Assembly: GCF_009455685.1 (NCBI RefSeq) | Contig: NZ_QPES01000001.1 | Coordinates: 744,001-808,000 of the forward strand | Origin: Paraburkholderia hayleyella | Lineage (GTDB): Bacteria > Pseudomonadota > Gammaproteobacteria > Burkholderiales > Burkholderiaceae | Length of the DNA: 64,000 bases | Direction: 5' to 3' | Shown here: one piece after another, positions 54,201-61,895 of the stretch | Layout: every line of letters begins with the position of its first letter | How positions within the stretch are numbered: position 1 is the first letter of the stretch | Notes under the pieces: model-generated | The model's input: only the letters and a program-made list of their open reading frames with translations | What the model was told of the DNA's origin: nothing | Database searches by the model: none | Translations under genes and position numbers: made by a program

Positions 54201-54734
54201 AATGCTTTTGAGCTGGCTGACGTTGACTGCGTCCGTATCTGCCGTGCCTGCTGCCAGCGAGGTGATCTTTTTCGATGCGACGCTCACGCCATTCGTCGAG
54301 TTCAGCGTGACATCGGTACCCGAGATGGTTGTGCCCGTTGACGTTACCAAAACCCGGTTCATGCCAGACGGCCCGGCGCCATAAAACAGCCCGGAAGATA
54401 TATCGCCAGCCCATACGCCACCTTTTAAGGTGGTATCGGATGGCGTCATATAAGCAAAAGTCTTGCCAGCGACGTCGCTGAAGCCCGTGCCCCAAGTGAG
54501 ACAAGTCGCAATCTTTCCCCCGTTGTAGCAATAATTGCCCGTGGGCCCTTCAGCGCCAATGAACGGATCGGTTTTATCTGCCATAGCCGGAAGTGAAAAC
54601 CCCATGACAGCGACCAGCGCGCTGAGCTGTACCGTTGACCGGGCCCGGCTCTTGGCCCGCCCCTTGGCGCTTTCCGGCGCTACCATCCACATCCCGGTTT
54701 TCTTGTTACGGATGACGCGATAGACCTTGTTCAT
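48267..54734 (-). CDS. Trimeric autotransporter adhesin (YadA-type), 2155 residues
   Basis: The N-terminus MNKVYRVIRNKKTGMWMVAPE is an extended signal peptide region (ESPR), with cleavage probable after PAMA (about residue 52). Head-type repeats follow, such as SVALGANSVADRDNTISVGR, with neck motifs DAVNVGQLK. Most of the passenger is made of long, nearly identical repeats of about 186 residues (seven copies of the KLDAQTGAVSGPSYAIQ block). A second head island lies near residue 1310. The last ~85 residues (SSVARSAYSGVAAAMAMPNM … VRAQVGYEF) are the trimeric YadA outer-membrane anchor. It is exported by Sec and its own anchor, and binds host or cell surfaces. Being repetitive, assembly collapse or expansion is possible. 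It stands alone with its own terminator. Confidence 0.95.
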   Translation of the reverse strand: MNKVYRVIRNKKTGMWMVAPESAKGRAKSRARSTVQLSALVAVMGFSLPAMADKTDPFIGAEGPTGNYCYNGGKIATCLTWGTGFSDVAGKTFAYMTPSDTTLKGGVWAGDISSGLFYGAGPSGMNRVLVTSTGTTISGTDVTLNSTNGVSVASKKITSLAAGTADTDAVNVSQLKSITTALGGGAVVAADGTITAPSYVVQGGTVNNVGAALSSLNTAANTNAGNISTQTGRIDTINNGGSRYFKTVGKNDGTDDAKVSGTNSVALGANSVADRDNTISVGRTEIKDGTGAVTQSGITRQITNVADGTQTKDAVNKGQLDTVNTTLTAAVTTAQTTADETKAKLNTLDGLAVKYDSTSKDKVTLGGAGTTGTVTLGNVKAGTADTDAVNKGQLDAVNTALNAAVTTAQTTADEAKAKSSALDGLAVKYDSTSKDKVTLGGAGTTGTVALGNVKAGIASNDAVNVGQLKPMVDALGGGAKLDAQTGAVSGPSYAIQGGTFTTVGDALGKLDTATTKNTGDITKNTGDITNLTSTVNNLNAGTTGLVQQDATSKAITVASSTGGTTVNIAGTAGDRQLKGMAAGTADTDGVNLKQLKGMGLTTDTAGNVTNAFVAYDSTSKDKVTLGGAGTTGTVALGNVKAGIASNDAVNVGQLKPMVEALGGGAKLDAQTGAVSGPSYAIQGGTFTTVGEALGKLDTATTKNTGDITKNTGDITNLTSTVNNLNAGTTGLVQQDATTKAITVASGTAGTTVNIAGTAGERQLKGMAAGTADTDGVNLKQLKGMGLTTDTAGNVTNAFVAYDSTSKDKVTLGGAGTTGTVALGNVKAGIASNDAVNVGQLKPMVEALGGGAKLDAQTGAVSGPSYAIQSGTFTTVGDALGKLDTATTKNTGDITKNTGDITNLTSTVNNLNAGTTGLVQQDATTKAITVASGTAGTTVNIAGTAGERQLKGMAAGTADTDGINLKQLKGMGLTTDTAGNVTNAFVAYDSTSKDKVTLGGAGTTGTVALGNVKAGIASNDAVNVGQLKPMVEALGGGAKLDAQTGAVSGPSYAIQGGTFTTVGDALGKLDTATTKNTGDITNLTSTVNNINAGTTGLVQQDATSKAITVASSTGGTTVNIAGTAGERQLKGMAAGTADTDGINLKQLKGMGLTTDTAGNVTNAFVAYDSTSKDKVTLGGAGTTGTVALGNVKAGIASNDAVNVGQLKPMVDALGGGAKLDAQTGAVSGPSYAIQSGTFTTVGDALGKLDTATTKNTGDITKNTGDITNLTSTVNSITGGMSKYTAFNSTGTAASASGADAVALGMGTLASGKNSVALGANSVADRDNTISVGRAEIKDGTGTVTQTEITRQITNVADGTQAKDAVNKGQLDTVQTAAATAQKAADAAKSGFDTLDGLAVKYDSTSKDKVTLGGAGTTGTVALGNVKAGIASNDAVNVGQLKPMVEALGGGAKLDAQTGAVSGPSYAIQSGTYTTVGDALGKLDTATTKNTGDITNLTSTVNNINAGTTGLVQQDATSKAITVASSTGGTTVNIAGTAGERQLKGMAAGTADTDGINLKQLKGMGLTTDTAGNVTNAFVAYDSTSKDKVTLGGTGTTGTVALGNVKSGITSNDAVNVAQLKPMVDALGGGAKLDAKTGAVSGPSYAIQGGTFTTVGDALGKLDTATTKNTGDITKNTGDITNLASTVNNINAGTTGLVQQDATSKTVTVAKNLAGTIVDFTGTAGARQLRGVAAGTVSATSTDGINGAQLHAVATSVAGALGGGAAVNNDGSVTMPKYTVGGSTVSGVGGAITKLDDRLTENSTSINQITNSINNGGLGLVTQDKTNGNILVASAMGGKQVNVAGTDGPRVVTGLANGKDDRDAVSIAQLKAVGLMDPNGRAMGAVVYDDLSLGRATLGGTNGTVLGNVANGLIASGSREAVNGSQLYAVQQQYDKLNGRVDDLNTRVENNKTNGGGTDGKDGNDTSDNGLIKHGAGAGSMVVDPTAHATGEKGIAMGSNASAAGEQSLAMGADASAPANRSLAMGQGSVADRDNTVSIGSKGNERQITNVAAGSAPTDAVNVGQLNKGLTSLNQTVSSVARSAYSGVAAAMAMPNMTPSGPGRTIVAAGAANYKSGAAAAASVTYRSLNNHWLMNGAVSLTSTGDTGVRAQVGYEF
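49690..53460 (-). repeat. Long tandem repeats inside the adhesin gene (period 558 bp)
   Basis: Equivalent positions recur at 51256, 51793, 52351 and 52909, giving spacings of 537, 558 and 558 bp. The 21-bp shortage in one copy is loss of one KNTGDIT heptapeptide. Further copies lie on either side (one at 50017). DNA identity between copies is high, so they are likely to exchange by recombination. Confidence 0.9.
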
Positions 54735-55452
54735 GACTTATCCCATAAAAAGATAACTATTCAATGCACTGAATATCGCTTTTTATGAAATAAGAATGAA
54801 TGGGAATTGTCTTATTTTTTGACGGTTTGAACAATTTTTGACGTTTATTTGCATGTGGAAAAATGCTTTTAGTACAAGTACTTATGTCTATATCTTAGAA
54901 TATTTTTACTGGAAAAGTACATTTCCATGGAATTTTCTACTACTTAATTTGAGATTTGGCGGCAAAGCCAACCCATCGACCTGATCGCAGGATTAGACTT
55001 GAGCGTGCTCAAAATCAGTTTAATTTTAAGATTAGTCTTATCCCGATTTTTAGGGAGGGATTGATTCGGCAAAAAGTCGCGTCAAAACGAATGCCGCCGT
55101 CACACGCGCTAATTTGTCCGAGTCCTGCCTTGTCGCGCAAGGCGGCGCGGTACAAGCGCCTGTTTCGTCTCATGCGAAACGCAGCGACAGCTTCCGATGG
55201 GCATGCTTTTGCTGCCACGTTTAACGAGAGCGTTTTTTTGCCGAGCCCGTCCGCTTGTCTTCGCCATGGTTGGCTCATCTTCATCTGACAGCCTATCCCT
55301 GCGAGCCATGGAAGAACCGTTCCGCTGAATCAGCTTGCCGGCGTGATAATGCGGTGCTGCAGCGCGTATGGCAGGATAAGTGCATCCAGATCATTGGCGC
55401 TGCGAATATAAATTTTTACGTTTTATCGATATAAACAAGGGTTCATTCAAAG
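54735..55452. other. Intergenic region upstream of the adhesin
   Basis: It is AT-rich near the adhesin (54740-54960), where its promoter should lie. A GGGAT site precedes the ATG. No gene is supported in either strand; the frames in 54950-55310 are arginine-rich and lack ribosome-binding sites. Confidence 0.4.
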
Positions 55453-56289
55453 ATGGAAAATCATTCAAAAGTCAGTCGTGCCGCCGCTCATGAGGCGCTC
55501 GAAGCGTCCATCCCGCATGACGCGAGCCGGGTTCAAGGTGACGCGCTTTCTTCCGGGACGGATTTACCGTTCGAGCGCATCGGCAACTTGCGCGATCTGG
55601 GCGGGTTGTCCGCCGTGGATGGGCAAACCATTCAGAAAGGGCGGCTCTTTCGCAGCGCCAACCCAGGGTTGGCATCGCCCGCCGATATCGCCCGGCTTCA
55701 GACGTTCGGGCTCGATGTCGTCGTCGATTTCCGCACGCCCGAGGAGCGCTCGGCGGATGAAGCTCCCTTTGCCGCGGCGTTCGTCTGGCTGTTAGAGCCG
55801 GTGCTTGGGGGCAACCTCTCGCCTGTGCAACTGCTGCCGATCCTGAAGCATTCCACGCCGCAAGACACCGAGGCGATGATGACGGGGTTCTACCGCGAGC
55901 TTCCCGTGGCGTATCAGGCGCAATTCAAGGCCTTGCTGACGCTGGGTGAACAAAACCGCACGCTGTTGTATCACTGCACCGCGGGCAAGGACCGCACCGG
56001 CTTTGCCACGGCCTTGCTGCTATCGGCGTTGGGCGTGGCACGCGAGGCGATCTTCGAGGACTATCTCAAGTCGAACCGCAGCAATGCCGCGACCGATTCA
56101 GTCATGGGCGAACGGGTAGCGGCGGCTGGGCTGGATCCGGCAGTTGTCCAGCGCCTGCTTAGTGTGCAGGCCGATTATTTGCAGGCGGCGCTGGATGTCA
56201 TCGACGCTCAGTACGGTGGCATCGAGCGTTATTTGCGCGACACACTGCAAGCCGATGTCGCCGCGCTGCGGCGCAATTATCTGATGTGA
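55453..56289 (+). CDS. Tyrosine-protein phosphatase (dual-specificity-like, Y_phosphatase3 type)
   Basis: The 278-residue protein has RIGNLRDLGGLSAVDG (about residue 38), typical of bacterial Y_phosphatase3 proteins, VVDFRTPEERS (about 100), and the catalytic P-loop YHCTAGKDRTGFA (Cys about 177, with Arg five residues later). It removes phosphate from tyrosine, or possibly from phosphoinositides. No signal peptide is seen. It lies 24 nt before the guanine deaminase gene, so the two may share a transcript; the functional link is unclear. Confidence 0.88.
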   Translation: MENHSKVSRAAAHEALEASIPHDASRVQGDALSSGTDLPFERIGNLRDLGGLSAVDGQTIQKGRLFRSANPGLASPADIARLQTFGLDVVVDFRTPEERSADEAPFAAAFVWLLEPVLGGNLSPVQLLPILKHSTPQDTEAMMTGFYRELPVAYQAQFKALLTLGEQNRTLLYHCTAGKDRTGFATALLLSALGVAREAIFEDYLKSNRSNAATDSVMGERVAAAGLDPAVVQRLLSVQADYLQAALDVIDAQYGGIERYLRDTLQADVAALRRNYLM

Positions 56290-56313
56290 GCCCGCGTTTT
56301 TCTGGAGACCGCC

Positions 56314-57702
56314 ATGTCGCCCATGCCAGCCAAGGCCCCGCTCACGGCCCTGCGTGCAGACCTCGTGACGTTCACGGGCGATCCGTTCCTCACGGATCCC
56401 GCCACGTGCCTTGCCTACACGCCGGATGCGATCGTCGTGATGGGCGCGGGCAAGATCGTCGATACCGGCCCCGCGCACGAGGTGTTACGTCGCCTGCCGC
56501 CTGATGTGACACTGCGGCACTATCCGGACGCGATTATTTCGGCAGGCTTCATCGATACCCATATCCACTACCCGCAAACCGAGATGATCGGGGCGTTCGG
56601 CGAGCAGTTGCTCGAATGGCTGACCACTTACACCTTCGTCGCCGAACAGCATTTCGCCGAGGCCGCGCATGCCGAGCGCGTGGCGGGCGTTTTTCTGCGC
56701 GAATTGCTGCGCTCGGGCACAACTACGGCGGCGGTGTATTGCACCGTGCATCCAGCCTCGGTGGACGCATTTTTTGCTGAATCGGCACGTTTCAATACCC
56801 GCATGATCGCGGGCAAGGTGCTGATGGATCGTCATGCGCCCGCGGCACTGCTTGATACCCCTGAGCTTGCCTGGTCGCAAAGCACGGCGCTGATCGAACG
56901 CTGGCACCAGCGTGGGCGGCAGTTGTACTGCATCACGCCGCGCTTTGCCGCGACTAGCAGCGAGGCTCAACTTGAGGTGTGCGGCGCGCTGCGGCATGCC
57001 ACGCCGAGTGCCTATGTGCAAACCCATCTGTGTGAAAACATCAACGAAATCGAATGGGTGCAGGCGCTGTTTCCTGAGCGCGCGAGCTATCTGGAGGTCT
57101 ACGCGCACGCGGGCCTGGTCGGGCCGCGCTCGATCTACGGCCACGGCGTGCATCTGAGTGAAGATGACCTGTGTACCTGCCATCGGATGGGCGCGGCGCT
57201 AGCCCATTGCCCGACTTCGAATCTTTTTCTGGGCAGCGGGCTGTTCCGTCTGTTCGAGGCGAAAGACCCGCGACGCCCGGTGCGCGTTGGCCTGGGAACG
57301 GACGTTGGCGCGGGCACCAGTTTTTCACAACTGCGAACCATGGGCGAAGCGTACAAGGTGGCGCAACTGAACCAGACGCGGCTCAATGCGATCCAGGCGT
57401 TTTATCTGGCCACCCGGGGAGGAGCGCAAGCGCTTTATCTGGAGGACACGATTGGCACCGTGGCGCCAGGCTTTGAAGCGGATCTTGTGCTGCTGGATCG
57501 CAAGGCGACGCCATTGCTGGCGTTTCGTTCGGACTATTGCAAGGACATCGTCGAACAGTTGTTCGTGCTGATGACGCTGGGTGACGACCGCGCGATCCAG
57601 GCAACCTACGTCGCGGGCGAATGCGTGTATGAGCGCGATGCACCCGACGAGGGGTTTCGTTATCCGGGCTCCGGTGCGACGGCTGTTGCACCCGCTACGT
57701 AA
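56314..57702 (+). CDS. guaD: Guanine deaminase
   Basis: The 462-residue zinc amidohydrolase converts guanine to xanthine and ammonia in the cytosol. Metal ligands: FIDTHIHYPQTEM (His-x-His, about residue 85), THLCENINEI (about 238), YGHGVHL (about 275), and GLGTDVGAGTSFS (Asp, about 327). HCPTSNLFLGSG is also characteristic. The ATG at 56314 follows GGAG 10 nt upstream. It follows the tyrosine phosphatase gene. Purine catabolism in this window is otherwise limited to the NCS1 permease. Confidence 0.95.
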   Translation: MSPMPAKAPLTALRADLVTFTGDPFLTDPATCLAYTPDAIVVMGAGKIVDTGPAHEVLRRLPPDVTLRHYPDAIISAGFIDTHIHYPQTEMIGAFGEQLLEWLTTYTFVAEQHFAEAAHAERVAGVFLRELLRSGTTTAAVYCTVHPASVDAFFAESARFNTRMIAGKVLMDRHAPAALLDTPELAWSQSTALIERWHQRGRQLYCITPRFAATSSEAQLEVCGALRHATPSAYVQTHLCENINEIEWVQALFPERASYLEVYAHAGLVGPRSIYGHGVHLSEDDLCTCHRMGAALAHCPTSNLFLGSGLFRLFEAKDPRRPVRVGLGTDVGAGTSFSQLRTMGEAYKVAQLNQTRLNAIQAFYLATRGGAQALYLEDTIGTVAPGFEADLVLLDRKATPLLAFRSDYCKDIVEQLFVLMTLGDDRAIQATYVAGECVYERDAPDEGFRYPGSGATAVAPAT

Positions 57703-58245
57703 GCGTGCGAGGTCTCGGGCGCGGGAGCGTGACACCGGCGGCCAGACTGTTAGCTAACGGTAGGCGTGCTCAGATAAAGCGGCGAAGCAGGATGAATGGC
57801 TGTCAATAAAAGCCTGATCGATTGGGAAATTTCTCGTCTGTTCGTGGGAAATTTAAATCAGTTTCATCCGAGGCGTAATTCATTAGACGAGAAGATGAAT
57901 TTAATTGGCTCAAACCATTTTGAATCAAATTTTTAGGCCCGCGGAAATTTCCTTATTAATAGAAATTAATTAATATCAGATTACATCGATAAAAGTCGTT
58001 GTTTAAATAAGCGGTTTGATGCGAGATGGTTGACAGGATGGGCTAGCCGTTGGGAGAGTCCAGCTGGACAAGAGCGTAACCACGCAAGATATCCAATGAA
58101 AAGAATAGTATTCGCCAGAAAAAATAAATATGAGATAAAGACTGGCTGCTTCAATGACAGTCGTTATTTTGGGGCGGGATTTAAATGCTGGACAAAATTT
58201 CGGCTATGATCGAATCCATTATAAAAACTGATGGGGTGGACAGTC
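57703..58245. other. AT-rich region between guaD and the helicase gene
   Basis: Composition falls sharply after about 57790. Apart from the small ORF listed separately, no gene is seen. The helicase promoter should lie near the right end. The drop in GC and the unusual helicase suggest a foreign boundary. Confidence 0.4.
57796..57936 (+). CDS. Doubtful 46-residue small ORF
   Basis: The frame reads MAVNKSLIDWEISRLFVGNL and ends NHFESNF. CAGGA lies just upstream, though spacing is short. Composition is protein-like and soluble. No homologue is recognised. Possible small leader or remnant. Confidence 0.25.
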   Translation: MAVNKSLIDWEISRLFVGNLNQFHPRRNSLDEKMNLIGSNHFESNF

Positions 58246-61200
58246 ATGGGCGACTCCGTAAAATCCGTAAAAAAATATCTCGATATTATTGAATACTGGC
58301 ATAGGATCGAGTTTTTTATCCCATTTGATTTAAAGCAGGTACTGGATAAGGCGGACGAGGGGAGTGTGAGGTGGCTGGGGATCGACGATCTGGCTGTATC
58401 CGCCAGTTTGCCGCTCTGGCACGCCAGCCTTGCACCGGGCAAGACACTCCGTGGTTTCAAACTGTATCTGGGCGTGTTTGAAATGAGCGAGATCGCCGCT
58501 TTCGCGCAGCAACTGCCTATGCCGTCGGGTAGCGGCAACGGCAACGGCAACGGTAGCGGTAACGGTAGCTATGCCGCGGCGCATCCCATCGGTGAGGCCG
58601 AGCGGACCGAACTGGATGGCCGCTCCTGCATGGCGAGCATTCAGTTTGATGCACAAGGGCATGTATTGCCCGATCACGTGCGGGTGTCGAGCGCGCCGTG
58701 GGCGATGGCCCAGGTGGCCCGAAGCGGTTTAACCGTGCTGAGTGCCGAGCATTTCGCCGCGGCTCGCAAGCAACTGGCGGATCTGCTGTTCAACTTCGAG
58801 GCGGAGCGAAGCCGCCGCGCTAGCCAATCCATGCAGCCGCGTCCGTCGCCGCTCGACGCAGCGGGCCTGCTCGATCTGTACCGGTTGCTCGTTGACTGGT
58901 CGGATTACACGCCCGCAGCAGGTTCACCGCTTGCCCTGCTCGAAATCCTGACGACGAACGCGGACGCTGACGTTGGCGCCCAGGCCTCCGGGACGTCAGA
59001 CCTGCCCATTGATTCGGCGACAGCCGCGGCGCAGGCCGAAGCCGAAGCTACCTCATCGGCTGTTGAGCCCACTGTAGAAATCCTGAACAGCTTTTATATC
59101 GAAGACCTTGAGCAATGCCGCGCCGCGTTGCAAAACGGCGCGACATCCGCGACCGTCCAGGCGTATCTGGGTGCCGCATGCAATGAGTCGCGCAACGCGT
59201 CGCGGATCGACCTGTACACCGCAGCGGGCCGTGAGGTGATCCTGGAGGCGTTGCATCCCCGCCGCTTCAACACGGGACATTGGCTCGCCGACGCCTCGCA
59301 GAAGATGAGCCTGATGCAGCAATTCGCGCTTAATTCCGCGTTCGAGCTGTTGCAAGAGGGCGGCCTGTATGCCGTGAATGGCCCGCCAGGCACGGGTAAG
59401 ACCACATTGCTGCGCGACATGATGGCCGAGAATGTGGTGCGCCGCGCTCGCCGGCTGGCGGCGTTGCCCAATGCGGCTGACGCGATTTCCCGCACGCCGG
59501 TGCCGGTGTCGTTCGCGGGGCGGACGGTGCGGATCCGGGCGTTGCGCGAAGAGCTAAGCGGGTTCGAAATGGTGGTCGCATCGTCGAACAACGCGGCGGT
59601 GGAAAACATCTCGCGTGAGTTGCCGCAGCGCAGCCAGATCGGTGCGGCATGGCATGGGACGGAATACCTGCAGCCGGTCGCGCACAAGATCGCAGCACAA
59701 AAGGACGAGGGTGATTTCAGGCGTCTGGCGCCGGGCGAGGTGCCGTGGGGTCTTTTTTCGTGCGTCCTCGGGCGAGCGCAAAACCGCCGCCGCTTTGCGC
59801 GGCGTTTTTACTTCGACGACCGGCCCGCAACACCGCGCACCAATGCCCATGATCCCAAGGGCCCTTGCACGATCCGTGACTGGCTGGCCTGGCCACAACC
59901 CCAACCGCAGCCCAGTTTTTCCGAGGCTCGTCATGCATTCATCCAGGCCGATGCCGCGGTGAGACATGCGCTGGAGGCGCGCGCGCGTTATGCGGACCTG
60001 GCTGCGGAATTAGCCGCCAGCTCTGAAACCGCTTATCTCCAGCGCTGGCAGGTCACGCTCGACGCGGCGTGTGCCACCGTGGTGGAGCGGGAAAAAATGA
60101 AGCGTTCCGCTGAAAGCGATCTTGAAGCGCACCAGATTCAACTGGCGCACCTGCTTGAAGAAGAGCGTCTGATCGACCGCGCCGCCCCCGGTTTTCTCAG
60201 CCGCCTGTTCGGCACGGTTGAAGCGCGGCGGCATCTCGCTGACGTGGCGGCGAACGCGCTGGCGCAGCGCCAGGTGCACAGCGATTTAAGACGGGCTCAG
60301 GCTGTGGCAATGGGCCATGCAGAATGGTTGAGTCAGGCGCAAATAAAACGGCACCAGGCCAGCGTGGCATTGGAAGAATCCCGCGCGCAATGGCATGCCA
60401 AACAAGATGAACTCGCGGTATGGCAGACGCGTTTTGCGGAGGTTCCGCTGCCCCCATCGCCTGATGCGCTCGAAAGCGATGTGTATCAAATCCAGGGGCT
60501 CTGGCAGGATGCCGAATTATCAGCGTTGCGCTCGGCCCTCTTTGCCGCGGCGCTGGCCTTGCATCAGGCGTGGCTGGCGGAGGTCGCGGTAAAGGGTGGG
60601 CCGGGTTTCGGCGGCAATTTGCTGGCGATCCAGAAAATGCTGAGCGGTGTGCAGCCCGACGATCCCGAGCATGTCCGGTTGATCTGGCAAAGCCTCTTCA
60701 TGGTGGTGCCGGTTGTTTCCACCACGTTTGCTTCGTTTGCCCGGCAGTTCCGTGACATGGGCCAAGGCTCGATCGGCTGGCTTTTTATTGATGAGGCGGG
60801 GCAGGCCACGCCGCAAGCGGCGTTGGGTGCGTTGTGGCGCGCGCAACGTGCGCTGGTGGTCGGCGACCCATTACAGATCGAACCGGTGCTGAATGTGCCT
60901 TCACGTTTGATTCACGCTTTGTCGCAGCAATCGCCTCATACGGCGGATGGGCGTTACTCGCCTGCGCGTGTTTCGGTGCAGCGTCTGGCCGACGAGGCCA
61001 ACCGTTATGGCACGTGGCTGCCGGCTGCCGACGATGACGAGCCCTTGTGGATTGGCAGCCCGCTGCGGGTTCACCGGCGCTGTGCCGAGCCGATGTTCTC
61101 GATCTCGAACCAGATCGCCTATCGCGGCAAGATGGTGTATGGCCGCGTCTCGGGCGAGGCGCCTGCCGACCGGATGGGCCTGGGCGCCAGTGCATGGGTT

Positions 61201-61788
61201 GATGTCAGGGGGGCCGCCACGCAACAGCAGGCCGTGGAGCGCCAAACCCAGGCCGTGCTGGCGCTCGTGACATCGCTCTATGTACAGCATCGTGCGCTGC
61301 CCGCGTTCTATCTGATTTCGCCCTTCAAGGCGGTGCGCAACCAGTTGCAGCAGCGTCTGCTCGCTTTCGACTGGTCGCGTGCGGCCGGTATCCCCGTGCC
61401 CTCTAAAGCAGCGTGGAAGAAATGGTGTAGCGAGCGCATCGGCACTGTGCATACCTTCCAGGGAAAAGAAGAGGAAATCGTGATCCTCGTGCTGGGCGCG
61501 GATCAAAATAGTCTTGGCGCGGCGAACTGGGCGGCCGCGACGCCGAACTTGCTGAACGTGGCATTGACGCGGGCGCAACATCGCGTTTATGTCCTCGGCG
61601 ACGTGACGCTTTGGGGCGGACTGCGCCATTTCAGCCAGGCGCTGCCCCGGCTGCGACTGATTCCCGTCGATGTCTGGCTGGCCCAATGCGATGCAGGCCT
61701 GGCACCGCTGCCGCGCACGGCGCTGCCCACGTCCCCTGCGTCCCCCGCGTCTCCCGCGTCTCTTGTACCTCCGTTAATGCTTTCTTGA
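58246..61788 (+). CDS. SF1-type helicase/AAA ATPase with a long coiled-coil insert
   Basis: The 1180-residue protein (ATG at 58246 behind GGGGTGG; 58231 is an alternative) has an unknown N-terminal region (about 1-360), containing a GNGNGNGSGNGS linker. The helicase core has Walker A AVNGPPGTGKTTLL (about residue 380), SSNNAAVENI (motif Ia-like), Walker B WLFIDEAGQATP (about 850) with VVGDPLQIEPV, and motifs V-VI VHTFQGKEEEIV (about 1065) and LNVALTRAQHRVYVLGD. This is the Upf1-like SF1 arrangement. About 460 residues between motifs Ia and II include two helical coiled-coil stretches (residues roughly 590-740). No nuclease motif is apparent. It ends just upstream of the FliB-type gene. A role in defence or nucleic-acid repair is speculative. 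Confidence 0.75.
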   Translation: MGDSVKSVKKYLDIIEYWHRIEFFIPFDLKQVLDKADEGSVRWLGIDDLAVSASLPLWHASLAPGKTLRGFKLYLGVFEMSEIAAFAQQLPMPSGSGNGNGNGSGNGSYAAAHPIGEAERTELDGRSCMASIQFDAQGHVLPDHVRVSSAPWAMAQVARSGLTVLSAEHFAAARKQLADLLFNFEAERSRRASQSMQPRPSPLDAAGLLDLYRLLVDWSDYTPAAGSPLALLEILTTNADADVGAQASGTSDLPIDSATAAAQAEAEATSSAVEPTVEILNSFYIEDLEQCRAALQNGATSATVQAYLGAACNESRNASRIDLYTAAGREVILEALHPRRFNTGHWLADASQKMSLMQQFALNSAFELLQEGGLYAVNGPPGTGKTTLLRDMMAENVVRRARRLAALPNAADAISRTPVPVSFAGRTVRIRALREELSGFEMVVASSNNAAVENISRELPQRSQIGAAWHGTEYLQPVAHKIAAQKDEGDFRRLAPGEVPWGLFSCVLGRAQNRRRFARRFYFDDRPATPRTNAHDPKGPCTIRDWLAWPQPQPQPSFSEARHAFIQADAAVRHALEARARYADLAAELAASSETAYLQRWQVTLDAACATVVEREKMKRSAESDLEAHQIQLAHLLEEERLIDRAAPGFLSRLFGTVEARRHLADVAANALAQRQVHSDLRRAQAVAMGHAEWLSQAQIKRHQASVALEESRAQWHAKQDELAVWQTRFAEVPLPPSPDALESDVYQIQGLWQDAELSALRSALFAAALALHQAWLAEVAVKGGPGFGGNLLAIQKMLSGVQPDDPEHVRLIWQSLFMVVPVVSTTFASFARQFRDMGQGSIGWLFIDEAGQATPQAALGALWRAQRALVVGDPLQIEPVLNVPSRLIHALSQQSPHTADGRYSPARVSVQRLADEANRYGTWLPAADDDEPLWIGSPLRVHRRCAEPMFSISNQIAYRGKMVYGRVSGEAPADRMGLGASAWVDVRGAATQQQAVERQTQAVLALVTSLYVQHRALPAFYLISPFKAVRNQLQQRLLAFDWSRAAGIPVPSKAAWKKWCSERIGTVHTFQGKEEEIVILVLGADQNSLGAANWAAATPNLLNVALTRAQHRVYVLGDVTLWGGLRHFSQALPRLRLIPVDVWLAQCDAGLAPLPRTALPTSPASPASPASLVPPLMLS

Positions 61789-61895
61789 GATTCTTCGCCG
61801 CACCTGGCACCGCGCTCCAGAATGGCGCTTCATCGAGTCCTGCGTTTTGTCTCTGGCGCAGGTTCACCGCCCATTTTTTACGAGTGGCCAGGCGA

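Noticed and set aside
55015..55309. Small arginine-rich ORFs upstream of the phosphatase
   Set aside because: Overlapping frames on both strands without ribosome-binding sites or recognisable motifs.
61611..61895. N-terminal extension of FliB overlapping the helicase
   Set aside because: Arg/Pro-rich sequence read out of frame from the helicase gene; homologous starts lie at 61896.
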